Of a DNA stretch of 11,486 nucleotides, positions 1 to 6,299 are shown in pieces. The stretch comes from CAYNDB01 sp964395915 (GTDB lineage: Bacteria > Nitrospinota_A > UBA7883 > JAJRTC01), in assembly GCA_964395915.1 (NCBI GenBank), contig CAYNDB010000081.1, positions 1 to 11,486 of the forward strand, read 5' to 3'. The translations under genes were made by a program, and so were the position numbers. The first letter of the stretch is position 1; every line of letters begins with the position of its first letter. Under the pieces are notes generated by a model. The model worked only from the letters and a program-made list of their open reading frames with translations. It was not told the origin of the DNA and searched no databases.

Positions 1-741
1 ATCGTTGGTGTTGCCAACGATCACAGTATAGCCTGGGGTATAGCCAAGGCGCTGGCCCGCGAAGGCGCCGAGCTTGCGTTCACATATGCTATCGATCAGC
101 TCGAAAAACGGGTGCGCCCGTTGGCGGAATCAGTCGATTCTACATTTGTCCATAAAATGGACGTATCCAACGACGAACAGGTAGACCAGGTGTTCGAACA
201 ATTAAAAGAGCATTTTGGGCATATCGATTTTTTTGTCCATGCCGTAGCATTCTCCGACAGGGAGGAGCTTAAAGGGCTTTATCTTGATACGACAAGGAAG
301 AATTTCCTTAACACTATGGATATATCCGTTTATTCGTTTGTAAACCTTTCCCGCAAAGCCGCCGAGCTTATGCCGGAAGAGGGCGGCTCCATAATTACCC
401 TCTCTTTCTACGGCGCCCGGAAAGTTATTACAAACTATAATGTAATGGGTGTGGCCAAAGCGGCTTTGGAATCTTCGGTTCAATATTTGTCTATGGACCT
501 TGGCCCGAAAAAAATAAGAGTGAACGCAATTTCCGCGGGCGCGGTCAAAACGCTTGCCTCGGCGGGAATAGGCAACTTCAAGGAGCTTTTGAATAAAGGA
601 TTATCCAGGGCTCCGCTAGGTAGAAACGTGACTCTGGATGAAATTGGCAATGCCGGACTTTACCTTCTGTCCGATCTTTCCACGGCCACAACAGGTGAAG
701 TGCTTTTTGTCGACAGCGGTTATCACGTAACCGGAGTCTGA
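1..741 (+). CDS. fabI: Enoyl-[acyl-carrier-protein] reductase, FabI type (5' partial)
   Basis: This NAD(P)H-dependent cytoplasmic enzyme reduces the trans-2-enoyl-ACP intermediate in the last step of each fatty-acid elongation cycle. The frame is open from base 1, where it reads IVGVANDHSIAWGIAKALA, the FabI form of the dinucleotide-binding loop. Compared with E. coli or Bacillus FabI only about 10-12 residues are missing, so the true start lies just outside the window. The FabI catalytic signature is present: a tyrosine in SFYGARK (codon at 409) and the Y-x6-K pair in NYNVMGVAK (Tyr codon at 436, Lys codon at 457). It is followed by the conserved RVNAISAGAVKTLA segment. The C-terminus ends at the family's usual place with the VDSGYH stretch and a TGA stop. 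The mfnB-like gene follows 26 bp later on the same strand and may be co-transcribed. The FabI-specific Y-x6-K spacing and RVNAISAG segment separate it from general short-chain dehydrogenases. Confidence 0.95.
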   Translation: MVGVANDHSIAWGIAKALAREGAELAFTYAIDQLEKRVRPLAESVDSTFVHKMDVSNDEQVDQVFEQLKEHFGHIDFFVHAVAFSDREELKGLYLDTTRKNFLNTMDISVYSFVNLSRKAAELMPEEGGSIITLSFYGARKVITNYNVMGVAKAALESSVQYLSMDLGPKKIRVNAISAGAVKTLASAGIGNFKELLNKGLSRAPLGRNVTLDEIGNAGLYLLSDLSTATTGEVLFVDSGYHVTGV

Positions 742-767
742 CGTTCAAACGCAGGTTTGCGTATATT

Positions 768-1493
768 ATGCGTTTTCTGGCGACTGTGGTATCAGCTTCC
801 GAGGCTTTGGTTTTACGGGATATCGCCGATATCATCGATATTAAAGACCCGTCCAAAGGGCCTCTGGGAGCGCCAGAGCCATCCACCGTTTCCGAAGTGA
901 TAGAGGCTCTCGGAGGGCACACGCAAGTTTCCGTGGCGTTGGGTGACGCGGGGGCGGATGTCGCAAAATCCGTGACGATGGCAAAAACGATGGTCAATAC
1001 CGGCGCGGATTTTGTGAAACTTGCCATAGCCGATATCTCACATCAATTGGCTGTCGATACTTTATTGGCGATCCGCGACTCTATTCCGGTAAATGTAAAG
1101 TTGGTGGCTGTAGCATATGCCGATGCGCCGAAAAATTTCATCTCACCTGTAAAGCTTCCGACAATCGCCGCGGCATCTGGCGCGGATGGAATATTGATAG
1201 ACACTTGTATGAAAAACGGAAACACGCTTTTTGATATTTGCGCGGTAAGTGAATTGAAAGCTGTTCTGGATGATGCGGAAAAACGTGGGCTTATGACCGC
1301 GCTTGCAGGGTCGCTCGATATAAACTCCCTTGATATAGTGGTGGAAATTATGCCAAATTTTGTTGGGTTCCGGTCGGCGATAACCACAAGTGGCGACCGT
1401 GGCTCTATTGGCGTGGACGTTGAGAAAGCGGGGAAAATAAAAAAACGTATTTTGAATTACTCGGCTAGTTTGGGAAATAAAATTTCAGGTTAG
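768..1493 (+). CDS. mfnB: (5-formylfuran-3-yl)methyl phosphate synthase-like protein (MfnB / DUF556 family)
   Basis: MfnB-family enzymes condense two molecules of glyceraldehyde 3-phosphate into 4-(hydroxymethyl)-2-furancarboxaldehyde phosphate, the first dedicated step to the furan of methanofuran (archaea) or methylofuran (methylotrophic bacteria). The 241-aa product fits a single TIM-barrel domain of normal family length. Recognisable segments are ADIIDIKDP with Lys26 (the position of the family's N-terminal catalytic Lys), LGAPEP, GADFVKLAI with Lys84, and DGILIDTCMKNGNTLFD with Lys149. Near the C-terminus are LAGSLD and FVGFRSAITTSGDRGSIGVD, which looks like the phosphate-binding end of the barrel. 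The ATG at 768 starts directly at the conserved first beta strand. A clear Shine-Dalgarno sequence is lacking; a short ACGCA/TGCGT dyad lies just upstream. The convergent neighbour looks like MfnE, a later enzyme of the same pathway, which strengthens the call. Family assignment is by recognition of motifs; activity is inferred. Confidence 0.8.
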   Translation: MRFLATVVSASEALVLRDIADIIDIKDPSKGPLGAPEPSTVSEVIEALGGHTQVSVALGDAGADVAKSVTMAKTMVNTGADFVKLAIADISHQLAVDTLLAIRDSIPVNVKLVAVAYADAPKNFISPVKLPTIAAASGADGILIDTCMKNGNTLFDICAVSELKAVLDDAEKRGLMTALAGSLDINSLDIVVEIMPNFVGFRSAITTSGDRGSIGVDVEKAGKIKKRILNYSASLGNKISG

Positions 1494-1497
1494 CAGG

Positions 1498-2160
1498 TTA
1501 ACCGTGTAGCCTCGTCCCCATTGTTGAGCCTGTAAATAGAAGCTCCTTGAGCCTTTCAGGCTTGCGGCCGTTGATGATAAATGTCTCAAGCCTGGGGCCT
1601 ATATGTTTGAAAAATTCACTATCCACAACGTTCGTGTCAGGAGTATTTTTCATAGACACTTCGCGTAAAAGTTCACCTTTTACAGAGATACCATCCACGC
1701 TTTTTAAAAGCGTGAGTTTTTTGATATCGAGATAGTGGCACACTCTCGCGGCAATAGTGTCTGAAGTCGCGTCCCAACAAGCGGGTATTTTACGATCATC
1801 CAGAATGTAAGGGTATGGGATAAATACAGGTATTTTGCCTTCCGCCCAAAGTTTTTTCACTTCAGCGGCATATAGCGCTATTTTGGCCCCTTCTATTTTT
1901 TCCGCCAGCTCATATCCAAACTGCGCCATAGCCAATATGGCTTGAGCGTGAGCCACTGAATCTGGAACACGACATTGCGTTGCGCGATCCCGAACAAAAT
2001 CCGCGAACACACCACCACCTGGAATAATCAGGAGATTGAACTCTCCTGAAAGCTCCGTGATTATGGATAAAAGCCCGCGTTCGCCGCGTATTTTACCCAA
2101 GACGTTTTCTTTTTCCAGGCTACCGCCAACTTTTAACGCCCATTGAGGTTTTGTATCCAT
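1498..2160 (-). CDS. mfnE: Amino-acid-kinase-family protein, probably MfnE-like (aminomethylfuranyl-methyl phosphate kinase)
   Basis: The 220-aa product has the amino-acid-kinase fold. WALKVGGSL is at the N-terminus (lysine and Gly-Gly loop), LLIIPGGGVFADFVRD follows around residues 44-59, CWDATSDTIAARV is in the middle, and KLTLLKSVDGI forms the C-terminal nucleotide-binding segment. It is shorter than glutamate 5-kinase or aspartokinase and has no PUA or ACT domain. This matches the small archaeal and methylotroph kinases that phosphorylate [5-(aminomethyl)furan-3-yl]methyl phosphate to the diphosphate in methanofuran synthesis. Its position tail-to-tail with the mfnB-like gene supports that role. 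The ATG at 2160 is preceded by GGGAAA, a weak and close ribosome-binding signal. Its transcription must start in the 2161-2376 gap. Alternatives are an isopentenyl phosphate kinase or another small kinase of the superfamily; substrate is inferred from context. Confidence 0.7.
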   Translation of the reverse strand: MDTKPQWALKVGGSLEKENVLGKIRGERGLLSIITELSGEFNLLIIPGGGVFADFVRDRATQCRVPDSVAHAQAILAMAQFGYELAEKIEGAKIALYAAEVKKLWAEGKIPVFIPYPYILDDRKIPACWDATSDTIAARVCHYLDIKKLTLLKSVDGISVKGELLREVSMKNTPDTNVVDSEFFKHIGPRLETFIINGRKPERLKELLFTGSTMGTRLHG

Positions 2161-2273
2161 TTTCCCATGAAAGCTTTTTGAATTTGCCTTGGTTCATTCT
2201 TTCCGGGCTCAGGTACACATGAGAGCAAGATAAATGTATAATAACAGTATATTTAGATATTTAAGTTATACTA

Positions 2274-2291
2274 ATGTCAAGTTCTTGACAT
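2274..2291. promoter_or_regulatory. Palindromic operator candidate (ATGTCAAG-TT-CTTGACAT)
   Basis: A perfect inverted repeat with 8-bp arms and a 2-bp centre lies in the only intergenic gap between mfnE and the flagellar operon. Its core, GTCAAGTTCTTGAC, has the GTCA-N6-TGAC form and 14-bp length reported for FleQ boxes, the sites of the flagellar master activator in Pseudomonas. Its centre is about 55 bp upstream of the start site predicted from the sigma-54 element at 2312-2328. Regulator identity is inference; the palindrome itself is plain in the sequence. Both arms also contain TTGACA, so a sigma-70 -35 role on either strand is possible, but no good -10 is seen at proper spacing. Confidence 0.55.
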
Positions 2292-2311
2292 CGAACGGAT
2301 GAAAACCTTAG

Positions 2312-2328
2312 TGGTATCATTATTGCTT
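2312..2328 (+). promoter_or_regulatory. Sigma-54-type promoter candidate for the flagellar operon
   Basis: TGGTATCATTATTGCTT has GG at 2313-2314 and GC at 2325-2326 with exactly 10 bases between. This is the obligatory -24/-12 spacing, and the TTGCT of the -12 element is intact. The -24 element is TGGTA instead of the consensus TGGCA. Transcription would start near 2338, leaving a leader of about 39 nt before the motA ATG at 2377. Flagellar operons are commonly RpoN-dependent, and a palindromic activator-like site lies just upstream. Confidence 0.6.
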
Positions 2329-2376
2329 CTTCTTTATGATTGATACTAGTGTCAACAAAATAGCGACCGTAATTAA

Positions 2377-3138
2377 ATGGATATAGCGACGATTATAGGA
2401 GTCGTTGGCGGGCTTGCTCTAATCGGCGTCGCCATCGGTCCCGCTCAACTTGTTTATTTTGTAAGCGTCCCCTCCTTTCTTCTTGTTGTTGGAGGAGCCG
2501 CCGCCGCTCTATTCGTGAACTACCCTCTTTCGGATGTGATCGCCATGATAAATGTCATGAAAAAAACATTGCTATATAAGGTGCAATCACCCAAGGAAGT
2601 TATCCCCCAGCTTGTCGAATACGCCAGCACCGCTCGAAAGGATGGAATCCTTGCGCTGCAGTCTGTCTCCAAGCAGGGGGATGACCCGTTTTTGAACAAG
2701 GGGTTGCAGCTTGCCATCGACGGGGCCGAGCCGCAAACTATACTCAAGATTTTGGAGACGGAGGTCGAATATATAAGGGAACGGCACCGGATCGGCGCGG
2801 AAATGGCGCAAACTTTCGGCACTTATTTACCGGCGTTTGGAATGATAGGGACTTTGGTCGGGCTTGTGTTGATGTTGCAGAACCTCGACGACCCGTCCAG
2901 CATTGGCCCGTCTATGGCCATTGCGCTTATAACGACGTTTTACGGCGCATTGCTGGCAAACCTCGTTTTTCTGCCGATGGCAGGTAAGCTGAAGAAAAGA
3001 AGCGCGGATGAAACACTTGTCAAAGAACTACTTACGGAAGGAATTGTCTCCATCGCGTCGGGCGACAACCCGCGTATTATTGAGCAAAAACTTCATGTGT
3101 TTCTGCTTCCGAAATTAAGAGAGAGCCAGTTTGATTGA
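2377..3138 (+). CDS. motA: Flagellar motor stator protein MotA (PomA-like)
   Basis: This is the inner-membrane stator subunit that forms the ion channel with MotB and contacts FliG of the rotor. The 253-aa length and start MDIATIIGVVGG are those of the MotA/PomA family. Two membrane segments are N-terminal (about 3-22 and 28-50), a cytoplasmic loop follows (about 51-145), and two more lie at about 148-170 and 178-202. The third holds YLPAFGMIGTLVGLVLML with Pro152 and Thr159. The fourth holds ITTFYGALLANLVFLP with Thr186 and Pro200. These segments closely resemble sodium-type PomA (GTLIGLV, LLTTLYG) rather than E. coli MotA. No Shine-Dalgarno sequence precedes the ATG, but the start agrees with the family. 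The stop TGA shares its A with the ATG of the next gene (TGATG at 3136-3140), implying translational coupling. It is the first gene of a six-gene flagellar operon. Confidence 0.93.
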   Translation: MDIATIIGVVGGLALIGVAIGPAQLVYFVSVPSFLLVVGGAAAALFVNYPLSDVIAMINVMKKTLLYKVQSPKEVIPQLVEYASTARKDGILALQSVSKQGDDPFLNKGLQLAIDGAEPQTILKILETEVEYIRERHRIGAEMAQTFGTYLPAFGMIGTLVGLVLMLQNLDDPSSIGPSMAIALITTFYGALLANLVFLPMAGKLKKRSADETLVKELLTEGIVSIASGDNPRIIEQKLHVFLLPKLRESQFD

Positions 3139-3845
3139 TGATTATAAAAACGCGCGGAATCATAAGTCGCCGCCACGGCGATATGCAAAACATGATGAAC
3201 GTCACATTGATGATGATCATTCTGGCGTTTTTTATAGTATTAAATTCCATGGCGGTGCCTAACGACGATAATCGTAAAGCCGCTATAGGCTCGCTGGTGG
3301 GAGCTCTGGGCATACTTACAGGCGGTGTGTCACCTGCGGAATTTAAGGGAAAAAGCTTTATTGTAAAACCTAGACCTGCGATTGAGGAGCGTATAGTCGT
3401 TTCATCCAGACTTGCCGTATTTGAGAAGTATGTCGTGGCAAAAAATATAGCCGACAAAGTTTCCACCATTATTACAAAAAGCGGCGTGGAAGTGACTATA
3501 GAAAACGGTCTTCTCTTCGAGCCGCAAAGCGCATCCTTTTCCATGAATGGGCTTGAAGTGGTAGACAAAATAAATGAATTCATAAAAGCCGCAAAGGGAT
3601 CGCTGGTGGTTGAAGGGCACACCGACGATAAAAAGGTTGTCAGCGCGTTATATTCAACCCCGCTGGGCTTGTCGATCGCCAGGGCGGGGGTTGTTGGACG
3701 GACGCTGATTAAAAAAGGCGGAATCAAACGAACAAACCTTGCAATATCCGGGTACGGCGCAATCCGCCCCATGTACCCAAACGATACCCCTGAGCATAAG
3801 CGAAAGAACGACAGGATAAGGATTATTTATAAATATGCAATTTAA
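3138..3845 (+). CDS. MotB-like OmpA-domain membrane protein lacking the channel aspartate
   Basis: The 235-aa protein has a short basic N-terminus, one transmembrane helix at about 20-38 (MMIILAFFIVLNSMA) and a periplasmic OmpA/MotB peptidoglycan-binding domain at about 130-230. That domain contains VVEGHTDDKK, a LS-x2-RA-x2-V segment (LSIARAGVV), SGYGAIRP and KRKNDRIRI. It resembles the next gene, motB, in architecture. When the two helices are aligned on their shared FF pair without a gap, the ion-binding Asp29 of MotB corresponds to Thr23 here. It is therefore unlikely to conduct ions by itself. It may be an accessory stator or peptidoglycan anchor, or a heterodimer partner of MotB; this is inference. 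The start is taken at ATG 3138, which overlaps the motA stop by one base. A TTG directly before it is possible but less likely. The motB gene follows after 14 bp. Confidence 0.85.
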   Translation: MIIKTRGIISRRHGDMQNMMNVTLMMIILAFFIVLNSMAVPNDDNRKAAIGSLVGALGILTGGVSPAEFKGKSFIVKPRPAIEERIVVSSRLAVFEKYVVAKNIADKVSTIITKSGVEVTIENGLLFEPQSASFSMNGLEVVDKINEFIKAAKGSLVVEGHTDDKKVVSALYSTPLGLSIARAGVVGRTLIKKGGIKRTNLAISGYGAIRPMYPNDTPEHKRKNDRIRIIYKYAI

Positions 3846-3859
3846 TCGCGAGGAATAAC

Positions 3860-4624
3860 TTGGCTGTATCAACCGCGCAGAAAAAAAAGGGTAAAGGCGA
3901 GGAAGAAGAGTTTGACTCGGAGTTCTGGATGGTCACATTCGGAGATCTTCTGTCGCTAATGCTTACATTTTTCGTCCTTCTTTTCTCTATGGCCTCACTA
4001 GATAAGCAGACTTTGGATGATATGCTGGAGGAATTCAAGGGAGGGGCCGGTCTTCTCTCTAGCGGTAACCCGTTTCCGTTGGAGCCTTCCATCCAAACTG
4101 GTTTAATGAAAGTGCGCCCTGGCGAAGCGAAAGCGCTCTTGAATCTGGTGAAAAATCAAACAAAAAAATCGGGCAAGGAATTCGATGCCTGGCAAGCTAA
4201 AGGCGCTATTGACACGATTTTTATGAGTGGCGCCACTGTGAGAACACGCGGTTCGAGCTTCGTTATATCCTTTCCTGTAGAAAACCTTTTTGACCAAGGG
4301 TCCGCTGAAGTAAAACCTAACATGGAGCCTGCATTAAAACGGCTTGGTCAGGTGTTCCGTTTTTCTACGACGGACCTTTTGATAGAAGGGCATACAGATG
4401 ATATACCGGTCTCTTCCCTGAAATTCGCATCGAACTGGGAACTGTCCGCCACAAGGGCTGCGAACGTAATGCGGTTTTTAGCTGAAAATACACCTATAAA
4501 GCGGGACAGGCTTTTGGCTTTGGGCTATGCCGACACAAAACCGCTTGTAAGAAATTTAAGTGATAAATACAGGGCGCGTAACCGGCGTGTGGATATTGTG
4601 ATACGGCAGTCGCCGGAAGTATGA
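3860..4624 (+). CDS. motB: Flagellar motor stator protein MotB (TTG start)
   Basis: This stator subunit carries the ion-binding site and anchors the stator to peptidoglycan. The 254-aa product begins with a basic/acidic cytoplasmic tail. One membrane helix follows at about 23-45 (EFWMVTFGDLLSLMLTFFVLL), in which Asp29 is the essential ion-binding residue. A linker with an amphipathic plug-like region comes next. The OmpA-type domain lies at about 140-250, with LLIEGHTDDIPV, WELSATRAANVMRFL, LGYADTKP and RNRRVDIVI. The helix sequence FGDLLSLMLTFFVLL is closer to PomB than to E. coli MotB. The initiator appears to be TTG at 3860: GAGGA lies at about 3850-3854 with suitable spacing, and no ATG is near enough to keep the membrane helix. 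It is in the operon with motA upstream and fliL 24 bp downstream. Confidence 0.93.
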   Translation: MAVSTAQKKKGKGEEEEFDSEFWMVTFGDLLSLMLTFFVLLFSMASLDKQTLDDMLEEFKGGAGLLSSGNPFPLEPSIQTGLMKVRPGEAKALLNLVKNQTKKSGKEFDAWQAKGAIDTIFMSGATVRTRGSSFVISFPVENLFDQGSAEVKPNMEPALKRLGQVFRFSTTDLLIEGHTDDIPVSSLKFASNWELSATRAANVMRFLAENTPIKRDRLLALGYADTKPLVRNLSDKYRARNRRVDIVIRQSPEV

Positions 4625-4648
4625 AATTAAATATTGGAGGATCAGTAG

Positions 4649-5161
4649 ATGGCCGATGAAGAAGCGGCGGTTGAAGCGGCCCCACCGGAGGAAAAAAAAG
4701 GTGGCAAGAAAAAGTTCATAATAATAGGAGCCGTCCTTTTGCTTCTGGTGGGAGGTGGCGCGGCCGGCTACTTCCTTTTCTTGTCGGGACCAAGTGAAAG
4801 TGAAAGCGAGACCGCCGCAAAAGAAGAAAAAAAGGCGGCCGACGCGATTCCAAAGGACTCCCTTGGCGTAACGTTTGAGCTTGACCCGTTTGTTGTCAAT
4901 CTTGCTGGTGAGTCGAGCAGATACCTTAAAGTTGTCATAGTGGCGCAGCTCTCATCGCCGGAGCTTGCTGTTGAAATGGAAAACCGTTCTCCACAGCTAA
5001 AGGATTCTATAATTACGGTTCTTTCCAGCAAGACACCGGAGGAGATTTTATCGGTCCAGGGAAAGTACGATTTGAAAATGGAGCTAATCAAAAGATTAAA
5101 CGCCAACATCAGCGCCGGTGTTGTGCGTGATCTTTTTTTCACAGAGTTCGTGGTACAATAA
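4649..5161 (+). CDS. fliL: Flagellar basal body-associated protein FliL
   Basis: FliL surrounds or stabilises the stator at the basal body and affects motor torque. The 170-aa product has a charged N-terminal cytoplasmic segment with a lysine cluster before a single membrane helix (about 23-46, KFIIIGAVLLLLVGGG). A short acidic linker follows, then the periplasmic FliL domain from about 72. That domain contains FELDPFVVNLAGESSRYLKVVIVAQL, a helical part with DSIITVLSSKTPEEIL, and the characteristic end VVRDLFFTEFVVQ. A strong GGAGGA ribosome-binding site precedes the ATG. Placement between motB and fliM is typical. Confidence 0.95.
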   Translation: MADEEAAVEAAPPEEKKGGKKKFIIIGAVLLLLVGGGAAGYFLFLSGPSESESETAAKEEKKAADAIPKDSLGVTFELDPFVVNLAGESSRYLKVVIVAQLSSPELAVEMENRSPQLKDSIITVLSSKTPEEILSVQGKYDLKMELIKRLNANISAGVVRDLFFTEFVVQ

Positions 5162-5196
5162 TATGAAATATGCCCCGCTGAGAAGACGGTAAGACA

Positions 5197-6240
5197 ATGA
5201 GCCAAGTCTTAAGTCAGGAAGAGGTGGACGCGCTGCTTCGAGGCGTCACCGATGGTGAAATTGAAACTGAGGTCGAATATGTCCCTGATGAATCGGGGAT
5301 AGTGCCTTACGACCTGACGAGCCAGGAGCGTATTATTCGCGGAAGGATGCCGACTCTTGACATCATCAACCAGCGTTTTTCAAGGCTTTTCCGCAACTCG
5401 CTTTCATCCGCTTTAAGAAAGCTTCTTGATGTTTCCGCCGTGTCCACAGATACGGTGAAATTCGGTGAATTCGTTAAGTCCCTGCCGGTGCCGGCCTCTC
5501 TGCATATTTTCAAGATAGAGCCTTTGCGCGGGTTCGCTTTGCTTGTAGCGGAGTCGAAGCTCGTATTTGCGCTGGTCGACACTTTTTTCGGTGGCACTGG
5601 CGAAGCGAAAATGAAAATAGAAGGAAGAGACTTTACCGCTATCGAACAGCGCATGATTAAAAAAGTGATACTCATGGTGCTGGAGGATATGGAACAGGCG
5701 TGGAAGCCGGTCCACAACGTTCAGATGAGTTTCGTTCGCTCAGAGATCAACCCGCAGTTTGCCGCCATCGTGCCGCCTACTGACGTGGTTGTTGTGGTAA
5801 TGTTCGAGGTAGAGCTGGACCAGATCAACGGCACACTGACAGTGTGCCTGCCATACTCGACAATAGAGCCGATAATAGGAAAATTGCGAGCGGGATTTCA
5901 GAGCGACCAGTTGGAAGTTGACCAAGCCTGGATCCGCCGTCTTAGGGGCAGGCTTTCTGAAACCAGTGTTGATGTGGTTGTTGAGCTTGGGAGCGCTACC
6001 ATTACCAGTGGTGACTTTGTTGGGCTCAATGTTGGCGATGTGGTCGCATTGGATAACGACACTGATGATGAAATGATAGTGAGCATTGAAGGGATTCCAA
6101 AATATAAAGGTGTCCCTGGCGTTGTCAAGGGAAACAAGGCTGTTAAACTTACCAGTATAATTCCCAGAGCTGGATCGCAAATTGCCTCATCTGTGGAAAA
6201 CGGGCAGAATGAAGCTCCGGTGGCCGCAAAGCCTGTTTAA
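5197..6240 (+). CDS. fliM: Flagellar motor switch protein FliM
   Basis: FliM forms the C-ring with FliG and FliN and switches rotation when CheY-P binds. The 347-aa length is usual. The N-terminal peptide LSQEEVDALLRG (about 5-16) is the CheY-P docking motif. A CheC-like middle domain (about 45-230) includes the turn TFFGGTGEA (129-137) characteristic of FliM. The C-terminal SpoA domain begins around residue 254 (SETSVDVVVELG) and ends near 330 (AVKLTSI). The final 20 residues are a variable tail. The start codon has only a weak purine-rich sequence upstream, but MSQVLSQEEVDALL is where FliM proteins normally begin. Confidence 0.96.
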   Translation: MSQVLSQEEVDALLRGVTDGEIETEVEYVPDESGIVPYDLTSQERIIRGRMPTLDIINQRFSRLFRNSLSSALRKLLDVSAVSTDTVKFGEFVKSLPVPASLHIFKIEPLRGFALLVAESKLVFALVDTFFGGTGEAKMKIEGRDFTAIEQRMIKKVILMVLEDMEQAWKPVHNVQMSFVRSEINPQFAAIVPPTDVVVVVMFEVELDQINGTLTVCLPYSTIEPIIGKLRAGFQSDQLEVDQAWIRRLRGRLSETSVDVVVELGSATITSGDFVGLNVGDVVALDNDTDDEMIVSIEGIPKYKGVPGVVKGNKAVKLTSIIPRAGSQIASSVENGQNEAPVAAKPV

Positions 6241-6242
6241 AT

Positions 6243-6255
6243 TTGACATATATGT
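6243..6255 (+). promoter_or_regulatory. TTGACA overlapping the palindrome ACATATATGT in the fliM-fliN gap
   Basis: The 59-bp AT-rich gap between fliM and fliN starts with TTGACA (6243-6248), which overlaps the 10-bp perfect palindrome ACATATATGT (6246-6255). No convincing -10 element is present at 16-18 bp. It is either a weak internal promoter for fliN or chance. Confidence 0.2.
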
Positions 6256-6299
6256 TTATAACGGTAATTCAGTAAATAAAAATTTGATGGAAAAATAAA

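Larger units (their letters stand above)
2268..2355. repeat. Imperfect direct repeat ATACTARTGTCAA, two copies
   Basis: ATACTAATGTCAA at 2268-2280 recurs as ATACTAGTGTCAA at 2343-2355, 12 of 13 bases identical and 75 bp apart. The first copy runs into the left arm of the palindrome at 2274-2291. The second lies just downstream of the predicted transcription start and 22 bp before the motA start codon. Two half-sites for one regulator is a possible reading; chance is not excluded. Confidence 0.4.

Noticed and set aside
112..114. GTG at 112 as the fabI start
   Set aside because: The same frame is open from base 1 and encodes the conserved cofactor-binding loop, so the gene begins outside the window.
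3135..3137. TTG at 3135 as the start of the motB-like gene
   Set aside because: The ATG directly after it gives the classic one-base TGATG overlap with motA and is the better initiator.
3077..3772. Long open frame antisense to the motB-like gene
   Set aside because: The product has no recognisable domain, and the plus-strand frame has clear OmpA-domain motifs. The same reasoning removes the other antisense frames over fabI, mfnB, fliM, fliN, aclA and aclB.
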